This document shows positions 33,494 to 44,508 of a DNA stretch of 64,000 bases, in pieces (position 1 is the stretch's first letter; each line of letters opens with the position of its first letter). The notes beneath the pieces were generated by a model. It saw only the letters and a program-made list of their open reading frames with translations, did no database searches and was not told the origin of the DNA. The translations under genes were made by a program, and so were the position numbers. The stretch covers positions 248,001-312,000 of the forward strand of contig BCIK01000013.1 of NCBI GenBank assembly GCA_039545295.1. Direction: 5' to 3'. The stretch is from Udeniomyces pyricola (lineage: Eukaryota; Basidiomycota; Tremellomycetes; Cystofilobasidiales; Mrakiaceae).

Positions 33494-36101
33494 ATGTCCT
33501 CCTCTTCCTCCATCCAAACTCCGCTCTCACTATCCATCTTCCTCGTCTCGTCCTTCATCTATGCCATCGCGGCCTCCCATCAGGCACTCGGCTACGGCGC
33601 CGGAGGGGGCAGTGGCAAGTTGGAACAGGAGATTCGAAAGGAGGTTAAGATTAAGAAGAATGGTCAGTTTCAGCAATCTCCTCTTCCTCTTCCCCCCCCT
33701 CCCCCNNNNNNNNNNNNNNNNNNNNNNNNNNNNCCCCCCCCCTCCCCCACTTCCTCTCTCTTGCTATGTTGTGGGAACGGGTCAGATGAAGCCCGCAAGA
33801 AATCTGGTGATAGAGAGGGAGAGAGACAGAGAGATGGTCGAGGGATGGGTTGAGAGCTACCTAGGTATCGACCCTGCGCACCTTAGCTGACTAACAACGT
33901 TGCCCTCATTCCATCATCTTGCTCCCCCTCTACACCCTCGTCGCCTCGTCCATTCACCCATCCGTCCATTCATGCATCTCACCCTGAGAAGAGACCGGAA
34001 ACGTGACGCCTCCGCATCTGGACGAAAAGGTCCTCGATCATCCAAACGCGAACCTCGACAGTCTCGCCGGGCAGAACGTCGTCATTTACGTCATGGGTGT
34101 CTGTGGATGGTAAGCGAACCGAATCTCTCCGCTTTCTCGATAAGAAACCCATATCAAACAGAAGGAACGCACAGGGAGGAAGTACAGAGGAGTGGGATGC
34201 AAGGAGGTGTGCGTCTTGGAGAGACAGAAACCTTCTTACGGGTCTACTTCTTCCGGACCAAGCTGACGAATGCTCTTTTTTTCTTCTTCTTCTGTCCTTG
34301 TTCTAATCGGAAAAACCGTCCAGTGGAAAATCAACCATCGCCACTCGGCTCTCCCAAAAACTCGCTATCCCTTATATTGATGGAGATTCCGTGCGCATCC
34401 CTTTCCCTTCCCCTTTGCTTCTTTTCTCTCCCTCGACCGAGAGGCGTCACGTAGGATCGGTCCGCGCAGCAGCATCGTACTCACCTTGATTCCCCTCCCC
34501 TCCTTCTCTCTTTCTTTGCCAATCACTTCCAACGCATACGTCACACATATCCGGACGCGTCATCGTTCGAAACCCCGTGCAGCTTCACTCCAAAGAGAAC
34601 GTCGATAAGATGGCTAATGGCCATGCGTTAACGGACGAAGATCGAGTCCCTTGGGTTCGTTTCGCCCCCTTCCCCCCCCCCCCCCCAACACGGTTTCTTC
34701 TTCCTTTTCTGGCTCTATTCTGAACAACCCATCTAACTCCTCTTTCTTCCCTCCTCTTTCTCTCCTCTTCCTCATGACTCCTCTGCCTGGCCTCGATCCT
34801 TTTTTTTCTCTCTTTCCCTTTCCTTTCCTTGTCTCTGTTCGCTTTTTGGAATGTTTTCTTCTTCTTCAAAAGTTGCAAAAAGTCCAAGCGACGGCGCAAG
34901 AAGAACTCGAGGCGGCTCCGGGCGGGTGCATCATCGCAGCGTCATCACTCAAGTTTGCATACCGAGAGATCCAACGAGGCAACCGTTCGTCCTTTCCCCT
35001 CCAAAATTCGTTCTCCCTTTTCCTTCTGCTTCGTCTTCCTTTTCTATCCATTTTGGGATTTTGACGTTGATATCGCGATCTTTCTTGCTGTTCTTTTTTA
35101 ATGTCTATTTGTTTTCTTCTTCTGTCTTGGTTCTGACCCCTAACCTATCCGTCCCACCTCGCCCTTTTTCTATCCCCTGCCTATATCCATCTCCTTGTTC
35201 TTCCCACTGAAAAAAAAACCCTCCCAACTTCGTTCGGTCCATCTCCCTCCCCCGCTCCCCCCCTTCTCTCCACCAATTGGGTCGGCGTCCCTTTTCTTTC
35301 ATTGTTGTTGTTGTTGTTGTTTCTTTGTTCTACAAACAGAAATCCCACCGGGGATGCTTCCAGCCTTGCCGAACGGGTTGCCAGCGGCGCCCAGAGTGAA
35401 GAACGGATCGAAGACGTTGTTCGTATACCTCAAAGGGTCGAGGGATGTCTTGTTGGAGAGGATGTCGGGTCGAAAAGGTGAGGTTTTCGGGTTGGATTTC
35501 CCGTCTTTTTTTTTTTTCAACTCCTCCCCCTCTTCTGGCCCCTTTTCTTGTCCTTGTGATCTTGAATACGACAACGGTTACCCAGTCACTGACCTCGCTC
35601 TTGATCCATTTTTCTTCTTTTCTCTCTCTGTCTCTCTCTTCTCAATTGAAATTCAAACCGTGAAAAACGTCTATGGGTGGTTGGTTGCTTACCCACCCAA
35701 GGTCACTACATGAAATCCGACGTTCGTAGTCAAACCCCTCCTCCCTTCTCCACTCGCTTTTTCTTTCTTTTTCTCTTTCTCTCTCTCGCTGGAAAAAAAG
35801 AAAAAGCACACATACAAGAAGAAAACCCATTGAATCAACTAACCTTTCCCTCTTTCTCCCCAACTCTTCACTCCCCCTTCCCATCCTCCTTCCCTGGTCA
35901 ATTTCCTTTCATGTTTTTTTTTTTTTTTTTTTTTTGCTTTCTTTCTTTTGCCCTTAGATGCTCGACTCTCAACTGTCGACGCTCGAAACGCCCGATGCCG
36001 GACGCGAACCGGGCATCGTCGTCGTCGAGATCGACGCCGAACCGGAAGAGGTCTTTAGGCACGCGCTCGAGGGCGTCAAAAGGGAGTTGGGAATGCTTTG
36101 A
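33494..36101 (+). CDS. Gluconokinase, with predicted N-terminal membrane anchor
   Basis: Phosphorylates D-gluconate to 6-phosphogluconate, feeding the pentose phosphate pathway. Exons 33494-33662, 33989-34109, 34324-34390, 34583-34654, 34873-34984, 35340-35477, 35702-35721 (20 nt), 35958-36101 give 280 aa in frame. The kinase body starts about residue 85 with NVVIYVMGVCGCGKST (P-loop; K99), DGDSLHSKENVDKMANGHAL, TDEDRVPW, CIIAASSLKFAYREIQRG, LFVYLKGSRDVLLERMSGRKGHYMKSDMLDSQ (given here in pieces of the family pattern) and a short C-terminal helix. Ordinary gluconokinases begin close to the P-loop. Here exon 1 adds PLSLSIFLVSSFIYAIAA, a hydrophobic segment at about residues 10-28, and a Gly-rich linker. 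No in-frame ATG precedes the P-loop in exon 2, so exon 1 is needed. Intron 1 contains an assembly gap. Confidence 0.88.
33706..33733. other. Assembly gap (28 N) in poly-C, gluconokinase intron 1
   Basis: Twenty-eight N flanked by poly-C on both sides. It falls inside intron 1, so it does not touch predicted coding sequence, but the true intron length is unknown. Confidence 0.99.
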
Positions 36102-37271
36102 AGAAAAAGAAAGAAAAAAAAAGACGAAAAAAAGAGGGATAGAGAAGGGGGAGAGAGAACAAGGATGAGAGGATGACTAGCGTCGGAAGAGAGGGGGGGG
36201 GGGGGGGGGGGACGGGGCGCAAGAGAAGGGAGGGAGCATATATATCTTTCTTTTTTCTTTTTCTCTTTTTTCTCTTTTTTTTTCTTGCTTTCTTGCTTTC
36301 TTTCTGAACTAGCTACGTTACGCCCTATAAGCCAAGGGAAAGAAGACTCCTTTTTTGTGCTTTCCTTTGTTTTCTTCTCGATTTTATTTTTAGATGTGAA
36401 CATCATGTAAAACCCGGATCGATTTCAGCCCGGCATGGGCGTCGTCGAATGGGATAAGACATATATATATATAAGATATGATTTGATGTGAAGCAACTTT
36501 TGTGTATATAACGATTAACTTAGCCCTAGCTCCGGGGAAACGATCTAGGATCCATGGGTTCTCTCCAGACAGAAAAAAAAATATGAAAGAAGGAGAGAAA
36601 GAAGATGTAAGGTGTGAAGGGAGGTGTATGTGGGGGGAGGGGGGGTGGGGGCGGATGAACGAAGAGAGTCTGAAGACCAGTTAAAAGCGCACGAGAGACT
36701 CTGAGGTCAGAGGACAGGAAAACAGATAGATAGATAGGTAGATAGGTAGATAGGTAGGTAGATATGTGGCTAGCTAGATAGGCAGGTAAGATAAAGAGGA
36801 AAGAAAAGGAGATAACACATGTCCCGACCGAGATAGACTCGCAGTTTTTTTATATTCTTTTTTTTTTCTCCCTCTCTCTCTTTCTCTTTTGGAAAAGAGA
36901 GGAGAGGAGAGGAGAAAGGGGAGGGAAGGAGGTAGGTTGATCGTTTCATAGAGAGAGAGGCGTCAAGTTCGTTTGGACAAACGAAATGGACTTCTCGATC
37001 CGAAGCGGACGGACGGACGAACGAAAAAAAAAAAAAGGATGAAGGATGATGATTTAGGTTAGGACCTGGTTTGATGGTTTTCAAGCTACGTGTTGAGGTG
37101 GATCTTCTCGAATAAGTCTGTGTGTGTGTGCGAGAGAGAGAGAGAGAGAGAACCAATGTCAAAAGAAACGAAACACGAAACAAGAGAGTTCTTTCCATCA
37201 GTGATGTGATTCTTTTTCCTCCCTTTTCCCCTTTCCCCTTTGCACTTTGCACTTTGCACTTTGCACACCAG
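36102..37271. other. Convergent 3' region (1.2 kb)
   Basis: No gene seen. It contains a poly-G run (36195-36211), poly-T runs, a TA run (36464-36474), a GATA/GGTA tetranucleotide array (about 36724-36767), a GA run (37133-37151) and a short run of TTTGCAC repeats (about 37240-37265). Confidence 0.6.
36724..36767. repeat. Imperfect (GATA/GGTA)n microsatellite
   Basis: About eleven four-base units alternating GATA and GGTA. Non-coding. Confidence 0.9.
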
Positions 37272-40200
37272 TCAACACCGAGGGGAAGGGGGGTTGATGA
37301 CGATCAGGACATACTTCAACCAAACGCTTCCTCGAGTCGATTTCGAACCGACGAGTTCCCAAGGTCTCCTCCGTCTCGCTTGCGACGGCGGGGGTGGTGC
37401 CGCCGACGGATGGCCCTGATGGTTCATGTGGTTGGTTGATGATGATGAGGAGGAGGTTGGGTGTTGGACTCGATCGAGGAGGGCTTGACGGCCCTGTGAC
37501 GTGCACGATGAAAGTTAAAAAGAAAAAAAAAAAAGGAGAAGAAGAGGAGGGAAAAGAAGGGGGAAATCAAGGTTGTCAGTCGTTAGATACTCAAGAGAGT
37601 CAAAAAGAACGCAGCCAAAGAAACAAGGAAGGGAAAGGGGAGGGGTAAGGGATAGTTTTCTTGACTCAAGACGACTAACCTCTGCTGTTCCATCTGCTTC
37701 CAGCGTCACCATCGATCCTTCCCAACCTTCCCCTCTCATCCCTCCTCCTCCTCCTCCTTCACCCCCTCTAAAGACGAATCCAGCCTCATGCACCCAAACC
37801 TCCACACTCATCATTACCTCTCCAATCCTCGACCACATCTCCGTCCGTTGGTTCGCCAACCTCAAACTCCCTTCTACCTCCCGCTTGAACGGCGTCAGAT
37901 CGAGATAGATCACATACGGTTGAGGTAAGATGGCATGGTAGTACGTCGGTGGAAGGAGGAACGCATCCAGCGACGCGGGAAGATGGTGATGATGCGAAGG
38001 AAACGCGTCGGGAGAAGATTTTTCGGAAGAAGAAGAAGGAGGAGGAGGGGAATGGAGCGTTGAGAGAGGGTGAAGGTAAGGTGGGATATAAACCATAGAA
38101 CCACAAGTCCAAGCTGCAGATGCAGCAGCTGAAGCGGACGCTACACTCGATACCGCTACTGATGATCCTTTGTGATTACCATCATCACCACCACCACCAC
38201 TACTACTACTACCCCCTTCTTGTCCACTTGGAGCCCCCATCGCCACGGCGTTCATAGCCGTCACGACCCTCGCGGCCGAATTCGTTCTCTCCGGCCACGA
38301 GACCGCCAAGTTCTCGACCAAATCACCCCGTTTCAACTTGCTCAACAATCCCGACCGATCGAGTTCCGCATGACACGCTTTCAACGCGCCCGGTGATGGC
38401 CAAGGGCCCGTTTGGGTCGTCAACGGAACGACGATCCGAATGATGGGCGCTCGGTTATACGTATACGGACTTGGAGAGGTCAGAAAGAGAGGTTCGATAG
38501 GGACCGATCGGATCGGAGGAGGAGTCACGCCTCGAGAAGCCATGGTCGAAGGCGAGGTGGAGGATCGTTGATGGGGCGCATAAAGTGGCGATCGGGGGTT
38601 ATTAATGTTGAGAAAATGGGAAGATCCCGAAGGGGAAGAGGAAGAACTCCCCCCACCATTAGGACCTCCACTGTGGTTCCCGTTGTTGACACTGTTGGAA
38701 AAAGCAAAGCTTCCGGTACCCGGTTGGGGTTGAGAGAGCGAGGAGAGGTTGGACAAAGAACCATCCCGGGTCGAAGAAGGAGAGTAGCGTTGATAAGCCG
38801 AATCGGACGAAGAGAGGTTCGGCATGGGAGGTGCGAGGGGATCGTGGAAGAGTGATGAAATCGATTGAGGAGAGTTGTCCGAAGCGGTTTGGTGACGACG
38901 ACGAGGAGGAACATTGGATAGGGCCAAAGGAGGAGGAAGCATAGGGAAACCCGAAGTCGCCGAACGACCTTGCGGCTGTCGACTCGCGCTTCCACCACTT
39001 CCTCCTCCTCCTCCTACGGAAGGGTTGATGGATTGCCTCTCGGCTAAACTATCCAGGCTCATTCTCGATCCGCCTTCGTTGCCTTGACTGGACTTGCTCC
39101 GTATCCTCCCTCCTCCTGCTCCGCTACCTTCATGGCCTCCTCCAAGAAAGTATCGCTTTGGTTCTGGGTAATGGGGCAAGGGAAGCGTCGACTTGGATGA
39201 GTTGCTCGCGGCCGAAGAGTAGATGGACGCCGCCGTCGTCGCCGAAGGTCCGCCCGAGGACATCGAAAAGTTGAAAGAGGAAGGGGGACCTCCACCACCA
39301 GTCGTGCTACTCGATGCATTACGCTTCCGATGCCAAGAAATCCCCATGACGGATGAAGAGCTCGAGCTGCGTCGACGAGGTAGCCGAGCATCGGCTGTAC
39401 TGGACGCGGAAGAGACGACTCGGTTGAACCCTCCACCTCCACTTCGGCCACCACCGCCATCGTTACTGCTGCTCGCCCCGCCTCCAGCCAGAGGCGTCGG
39501 AAAGACGAGTTCTCGTCCACTTGGGAGCGCCCTTGGTCGGGAAGAGGGAGGTCCATTGGTCGGAGGAGGTGGAAGCGTGACAGGTTCTTCCTCCTCGAAA
39601 GGGATCAGATGCGGCCCGGGTGGAGGTATGTTGTCATGCGAGGCCCTGAGAAGAAGGGTAATGGTCGAGACGGCAAGGACGAGATGATGCGGGAGGGGTT
39701 TGGATGCCGGCAGAAGGAGCGTGGATACTGTTGCAGATGGGATGGTAACATCACATCGACAAGACATGCAGAGGACCAGCGTGGAGAAAGTCAAGGGAGA
39801 AGCGTTCAATATCCAAGTCTCAACCTGAACAACGCGAACTCAAACCCAACCCCCAGCCCCCCCCCCCCCTCCCACCCTTTCCAAAAAAAAAAAAACTCAC
39901 AAAAGTTCAAAAGCGTTTCGTTTCCAATCTTGTCCCACTCCCCTGCGTTCCGCAAACTACCTCCTTGCAAACTTCCCCTAACATACCCTGCCCAACTCAA
40001 CCCCCAGACCCTCAATTCTTCCTCGCATTCCCGTTTTGCCATAGCCCGACGCTCGCTCGGTCCCAACGCGTTCGACAGCGTCAAAACCGTGCGGATCGTC
40101 AGTTGACCGAGCAGACTTGCAAGAGCTTTCGGCGTCGCAAGGATAGAAGTCAACGTTCCTGGAAGAGGTGCCGAAACAGAAGTGAGGGACAGAGATTGAT

Positions 40201-41806
40201 TGATGAGCGTTGAGAGAGGTGGGGAAGTGCGGATCGGAGAGGAGAGGCGTGGCGATGTCAAGGTCGGTTGGTGCGGAGAAGGAAACATGATGGAAGGAGG
40301 ATGGGATGGGAATCGGTCCGAAGGGTGAGTCGATGCTTGGATGGGCGTGGGAAGAGGATGGGGAGGTGATACTGCAGATGCAGGAGAAGGATAAGAGAGT
40401 GGAGACGCGAATAGATGAGATGGGATCGGATCGGATGGGGGGGAAGTTGGGATGATGAGAGGTGGGGCGACAGGTTTCTGGAACGACAGGGGACGTTGGC
40501 TTCGGAGGGAAATGGGTCGGACAATGTTGCCATCTATCGACGGGGTCGTTTGATGGAGAGTAGGTAGAGTTCCAAGGGAGATAGGCTTAGGAGGAAGGGG
40601 AGAAAGGGGTAACGTCGCGTCAAACCCTCTTTCCTCATGCATATCCGAGTCGCGAGCCTGCCGCTCTGCAAGTTGCTCTTCGATCGTCGGCGAAGTGCTT
40701 CGGAACCCCACTGCCTCAGCTTTTCTGGTGATGGAGCGACTGCCAAGTGAACCACGTCCGTCTGCTCGAGGAATGGACGATTGGCTGTACGTTGAGCTTG
40801 GACTAGCAAAAGTCGATGAAGTGACGAGTCGTCCGTCTTCGATCGAGCTAGGAATTGGATCGTGAGTAACAGCGGGAAGAGAAGGAGCCAGAGCAGAGGG
40901 GGATGCGTGTGTCGGGTAAGTCGAGTTTGAGGACGGTAGAGTCGAAGGGACATATGGCGTACGAAGGGAAAGTATTGGTGGAGGGACAACCAACTGTTCT
41001 CCTCCTCCCCCTCTTCCTCCTCCTAAGCCAACTGCGGGATGTTCACTCTCAACATTTTCCCTGTCGTCTTCGCTACTGCTTCCCCACTCTTCATCATGGA
41101 AGCTCGATCTCGCCGAACTACCGCCCGACGAGACGCGGTGGGAGGCCAGACTCGACTGCGAACTGCCCGATCTCGGTAAGAGCAAGGGCGGTGCCCCGGG
41201 AAGGGCCATGCCACTCTGAGGGATTACGATGTCTGAGTTTGAGTGTAGAGATTTTGAAAGGTCTTCATTGGGAGCCATGGTGGGATCGAGCGCTTGCAGA
41301 GGAGAAGGACGCAAGGGCCGAGCTGGGGGTGCTTTGAGGGACGCGTCGGTGTCAACGTCGGGCGAGAGGAATTGCGTCTGATGAGACGGAAGAAGGTCCG
41401 AGGTGGAGATGGGAGGGAGTTGAGGTGCATGGTGTCTGTACGCGGATGGGATGGTGGAAGCTGGTTGACGAGGTGGCGGCGGGGGTGGCGGTGCGGCGGA
41501 AGCATATGTCGAGGAAGGCTGCTGCTGTTGCTGCTGCTCCTGGGAAGCAGGACGCGTCTTGGGTCGGTATATTCGGCCAGACGCCATCAATCTTGGCTGA
41601 GAATGCGACGGCGGTCCAGACGGGAGTCGTGTAGGTTGCGGGGGTACTCCAGGTGGATGGATCTCCCTATCGGGGGAACGCATCGCCGAAGGGTGGTCGG
41701 AAGGTGGTGAAGAGGTGAAGGAGAACGTGGGCTGCTGCTGCTGCTGCTGAGTGAAGTACGCCGTGCCATCGGTTTGGTGACCATTCGGGACCTGATGCGA
41801 GGACAT
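37272..41806 (-). CDS. Large disordered protein, uncharacterised, with apparent frame break
   Basis: Probable single gene: exon 41806-39901 (635 codons + 1 nt), exon 39824-37680 (715 codons) and exon 37493-37272 (74 codons with stop), total about 1420 aa. I do not recognise the family. The first half is Ser/Pro-rich with two poly-Gln runs (near 41741-41755 and 41519-41537) and ends in an ordered helix region (LASLLGQLTIRTVLTLSNAL, RECEEELRVWGLSWAGYV). The second begins VETWILNASPLTFSTLVL, then a long Ser/Gly-rich section, then an ordered C-terminal region with APIIRIVVPLTTQTGPWPSP, LLSKLKRGDLVENLAVSW, PQPYVIYLDLTPFKREVEG and MWSRIGEVMMSVEVWVHEAG. The only donor at the first junction (GTGAGT, 39900-39895) leaves phase 1 while the acceptor needs phase 0. 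One T too many in AACTTTTG would explain it. Confidence 0.6.
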
Positions 41807-42750
41807 GTCAATGAATGTGACAGGAACGATGAAGTGAGCTGGAATGAATGGGTGGCGGATGGATGTTGCGAGGCTGCAGATGGTTAAGGGTCACTCCAAC
41901 GAGCCAGAAAGACTGAGTTTCAGACGATCTTCTTTCGACGCGCCGGTCTAGATTAACTATGGCCGATCTTGGGGATGCTGCCGCAGCCGCTGACCGACGA
42001 TCGTCTCAGATCGATGGAAATTATAGGGCTTTCAGAACCAGGACAAGGGTGATGGCTATGCTTAATAGGATGGACGGAGCGTCTATTCACAAAGGGTTGT
42101 CTGATGGAGTGACCGGTAAACGATGGCAGAGAAAGCAGACGTCGTCGATTGATGTCCAAAGAAAATCCATCCAAACGCGCCCTGTCGTTAAATTCATATA
42201 TATATATTTGAACCTGTTTGAACCTCGTTTATCAACCTATCCAAAACAGAAAATTATCTTACCGTCTTCCCCTTTTCATTCATCTCTTGTACCCACGTAA
42301 ACATGTCTCACGCACATCTCACGGATCCAAATCAAGAGATGTCTTTATGATAGAGAAGGAAATTTGACCCCCCCCCCTTCCCCCTTCCAGATCCTTCTTT
42401 TGCGCTTCTTCTGCGGTTCTAGAAAATCGATCATGACCCTTACCCCCCCCCCTCCCGTCCTCCGTTAGGACTCGACCTTCTCTTCTACAGCCCTGACTGC
42501 TCTGACAACTCGCGCACGCACGCTCTCTCGTGTTTCGTGATGGACATTATGTAAAGGAAAGTAAAAAAGGGGGAGGAGAAGGACGGGAGAGAAGCGAACA
42601 AAAGAAACAAAAAAGAGTTCGATAAGATGTTGGTGATAAGACGCCTTTTGGTTCCGTNNNGGGGGNGGGGGGGGGGGGGGGGGGGGAGTGGACATGGGAA
42701 GGGCGAGATGCAAGGAGGTGTTTCTTTTTGGCGTTGGACATCGATTGTTT
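41807..42750. other. Intergenic region with N positions
   Basis: Upstream of the disordered-protein gene and downstream of TIM23. Homopolymer-rich: poly-C at 42368-42377 and 42445-42454, and a poly-G run with N at 42658-42660 and 42666. A + strand frame at 41959-42300 (starting MADLGDAAAAADRRSS) has no detectable domain and I do not call it. Confidence 0.55.
42658..42666. other. Ambiguous bases in a poly-G run
   Basis: NNN at 42658-42660 and N at 42666 at the edge of a G homopolymer downstream of the TIM23 stop. Non-coding. Confidence 0.98.
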
Positions 42751-44148
42751 TTACAGCAGGGTCTTAGCGTACGACCAAGCCGTCGCACCGAGAGCCATGA
42801 CACCCGCTCCGGTCATCGTCGACCTCAGACCGGCTAGTATCAGACAAGACAGCGAAAGAAAAAAAAAGAAAACAGAGAGGTAGGAGGTAGCATCGATCAT
42901 CAGTATTAAGATCAAAGTCAAAACTCCACCCGTGTCCTGTGGGAGTTCCCTCAGAAAAGCGACGTGTATACCGTTGAGGAAAGGGAAGAGGAAACGTCGA
43001 GACGTACATGTCGATTGGAAGAGAGCCCCGGAAAGAGCACCCGAGATGACTGAAGTGTAGACGTTCTGACCATCACCCATCACTTTGGGGACCGCCCAGT
43101 TGAAAGTGTTGTAGTAGAATGCTACATCGGACACAAGGGGGGACAGAACAGAGGGGGGGGAGGTCAAGGGTCGTGAAAGGTGTAGAATGCTGTGTCAGTC
43201 TTTGCCATCTTCTTCGTGACGGGGACCCTAGCCCAGAAGACAATGCTAGATCATGTCATAGATCGAGGCATACATCCATCCGAAGAGACGAAAACGGGCA
43301 TGCAGGCAAACGCACCAAGAACACCGGCAGTGTTGGCAAAGTAAGTCCCGCGCATGCTCGAGGCGTTAAGGATAGCGTTCCACCTCAGACCGGCACCAGA
43401 GACTCCTGGTTTGCGGAATCCGTTCCAGGCTCCGAGACTGCCTCCAGTGATGAGGCCTAGATAGGGTGTCGGAGATTGAGAGGTACGGTTGAGGGAGAGA
43501 GACCGAAGAGGAAACAGGGCGAGGAAGGGGAAGAATGCAAGGACGATCGATCGGCCACGTCATGAAAAGAGATCCCAAAGTTGAAGCCACGTCAGAAAGT
43601 GGATCAGTACACGCTATGATAAGACTATTCGTGTACGGTCTCTGAATGGACACGTGTCCACTCGAGCAAACCATGGTTACTCGACCTGACGAGCAAAGAA
43701 TGCATCGAAGGAGAGAGAACCAAGTATGCGGATGTGGGTGTGGGCGTAGGTGTGCGGCTTATACACGACAACTGTTACAGAACGCACCAGTGACATAAGC
43801 GGTTCCGACACCGGTCTGCATGTCGTCAAAGTAGGACTTGTTGCCCATGATGGCACCACCCTCGAGGTTCGTCTTGTCATCCTCGAGGAGGAGGTAGTCG
43901 AGCTGTTCGGCGTTGCCGAGTCCCGCCAGCGGGTGAAGCGCCGCCGGGTCGTACGTGGTGGAGGAAAAGAGGGATTCGGCCGTTGGTTCTGACGGCAGAG
44001 ATGACGAGGGAGCGGTAGTAGTGGTGGTCGTGGTAGCTGAGGCAGCTGGTTGGGAGAATTGGGCAGTGTTGAGGAATGAGGTGGTGGAGGGAGCGGCGCC
44101 TTGAGGGGCGGGGGCTCCTCGGTCGGAGAGGAAAGAGGTGAAGGACAT
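42751..44148 (-). CDS. TIM23: TIM23, channel subunit of the presequence translocase
   Basis: Predicted 232-aa inner-membrane protein (yeast Tim23 is 222 aa). Exons 44148-43788, 43456-43316, 43121-43008, 42833-42751 join in frame (phase 1 each). The N-terminal intermembrane-space part is Ser/Thr/Ala-rich and contains DPAALHPLAGLGNAEQLDYL, which matches the conserved segment before the channel. The Tim17/22/23 four-helix region follows: GVGTAYVTGGLITGGSLGAW (glycine zipper), GLRWNAILNASSMRGTYFAN, GVLGAFYYNTFNW, SVISGALSGALFQS, and a last helix MTGAGVMALGATAWSY. It imports presequence-carrying proteins with Tim17, Tim50 and the PAM motor. The start is the ATG giving MSFTSFLSDRGAP. Confidence 0.93.
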
Positions 44149-44508
44149 GGTGGATGAGAGTTGGAGGGATTCGATTCGGTTGGATCGGATTGGATGGTGT
44201 TGGGTATGGAGGGAGAGCTAGCTGAGCGAGTGAGAAGCAGCAATCGAGGGCAGCAGCAGCAGCAGGAGGAGGAGTATAGGGGACTGGCGTGACGATGTCA
44301 AGGGAGGGAAAGGTCGAAATGTCAACTGTCGAGAACAGAAAAGAGACGCAAACCACTGCTCCACCAACGGAACGGTCGGTCAGTCGACAGTCGAGTTGAC
44401 CAATCCCGTCGGCGCGGCATCGTCATCTCATAAGGAATATGTATGGTATATATATGTATATATATATATGCAGCAACATGTAGCACCCGCATACATCCCC
44501 CTTTCAAC
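44149..44508. promoter_or_regulatory. Shared divergent promoter, TIM23 / mitochondrial TPR gene
   Basis: The 360 bp between two head-to-head mitochondrial protein genes. It includes a TA run (about 44447-44469) close to the right-hand start and GCAGCA repeats at 44248-44262. A common regulatory region is inferred from spacing and orientation only. Confidence 0.4.

Noticed and set aside
41959..42300. 113-codon + strand ORF upstream of the disordered gene
   Set aside because: No domain, no introns, and ends in TA-rich sequence; not distinguishable from chance.
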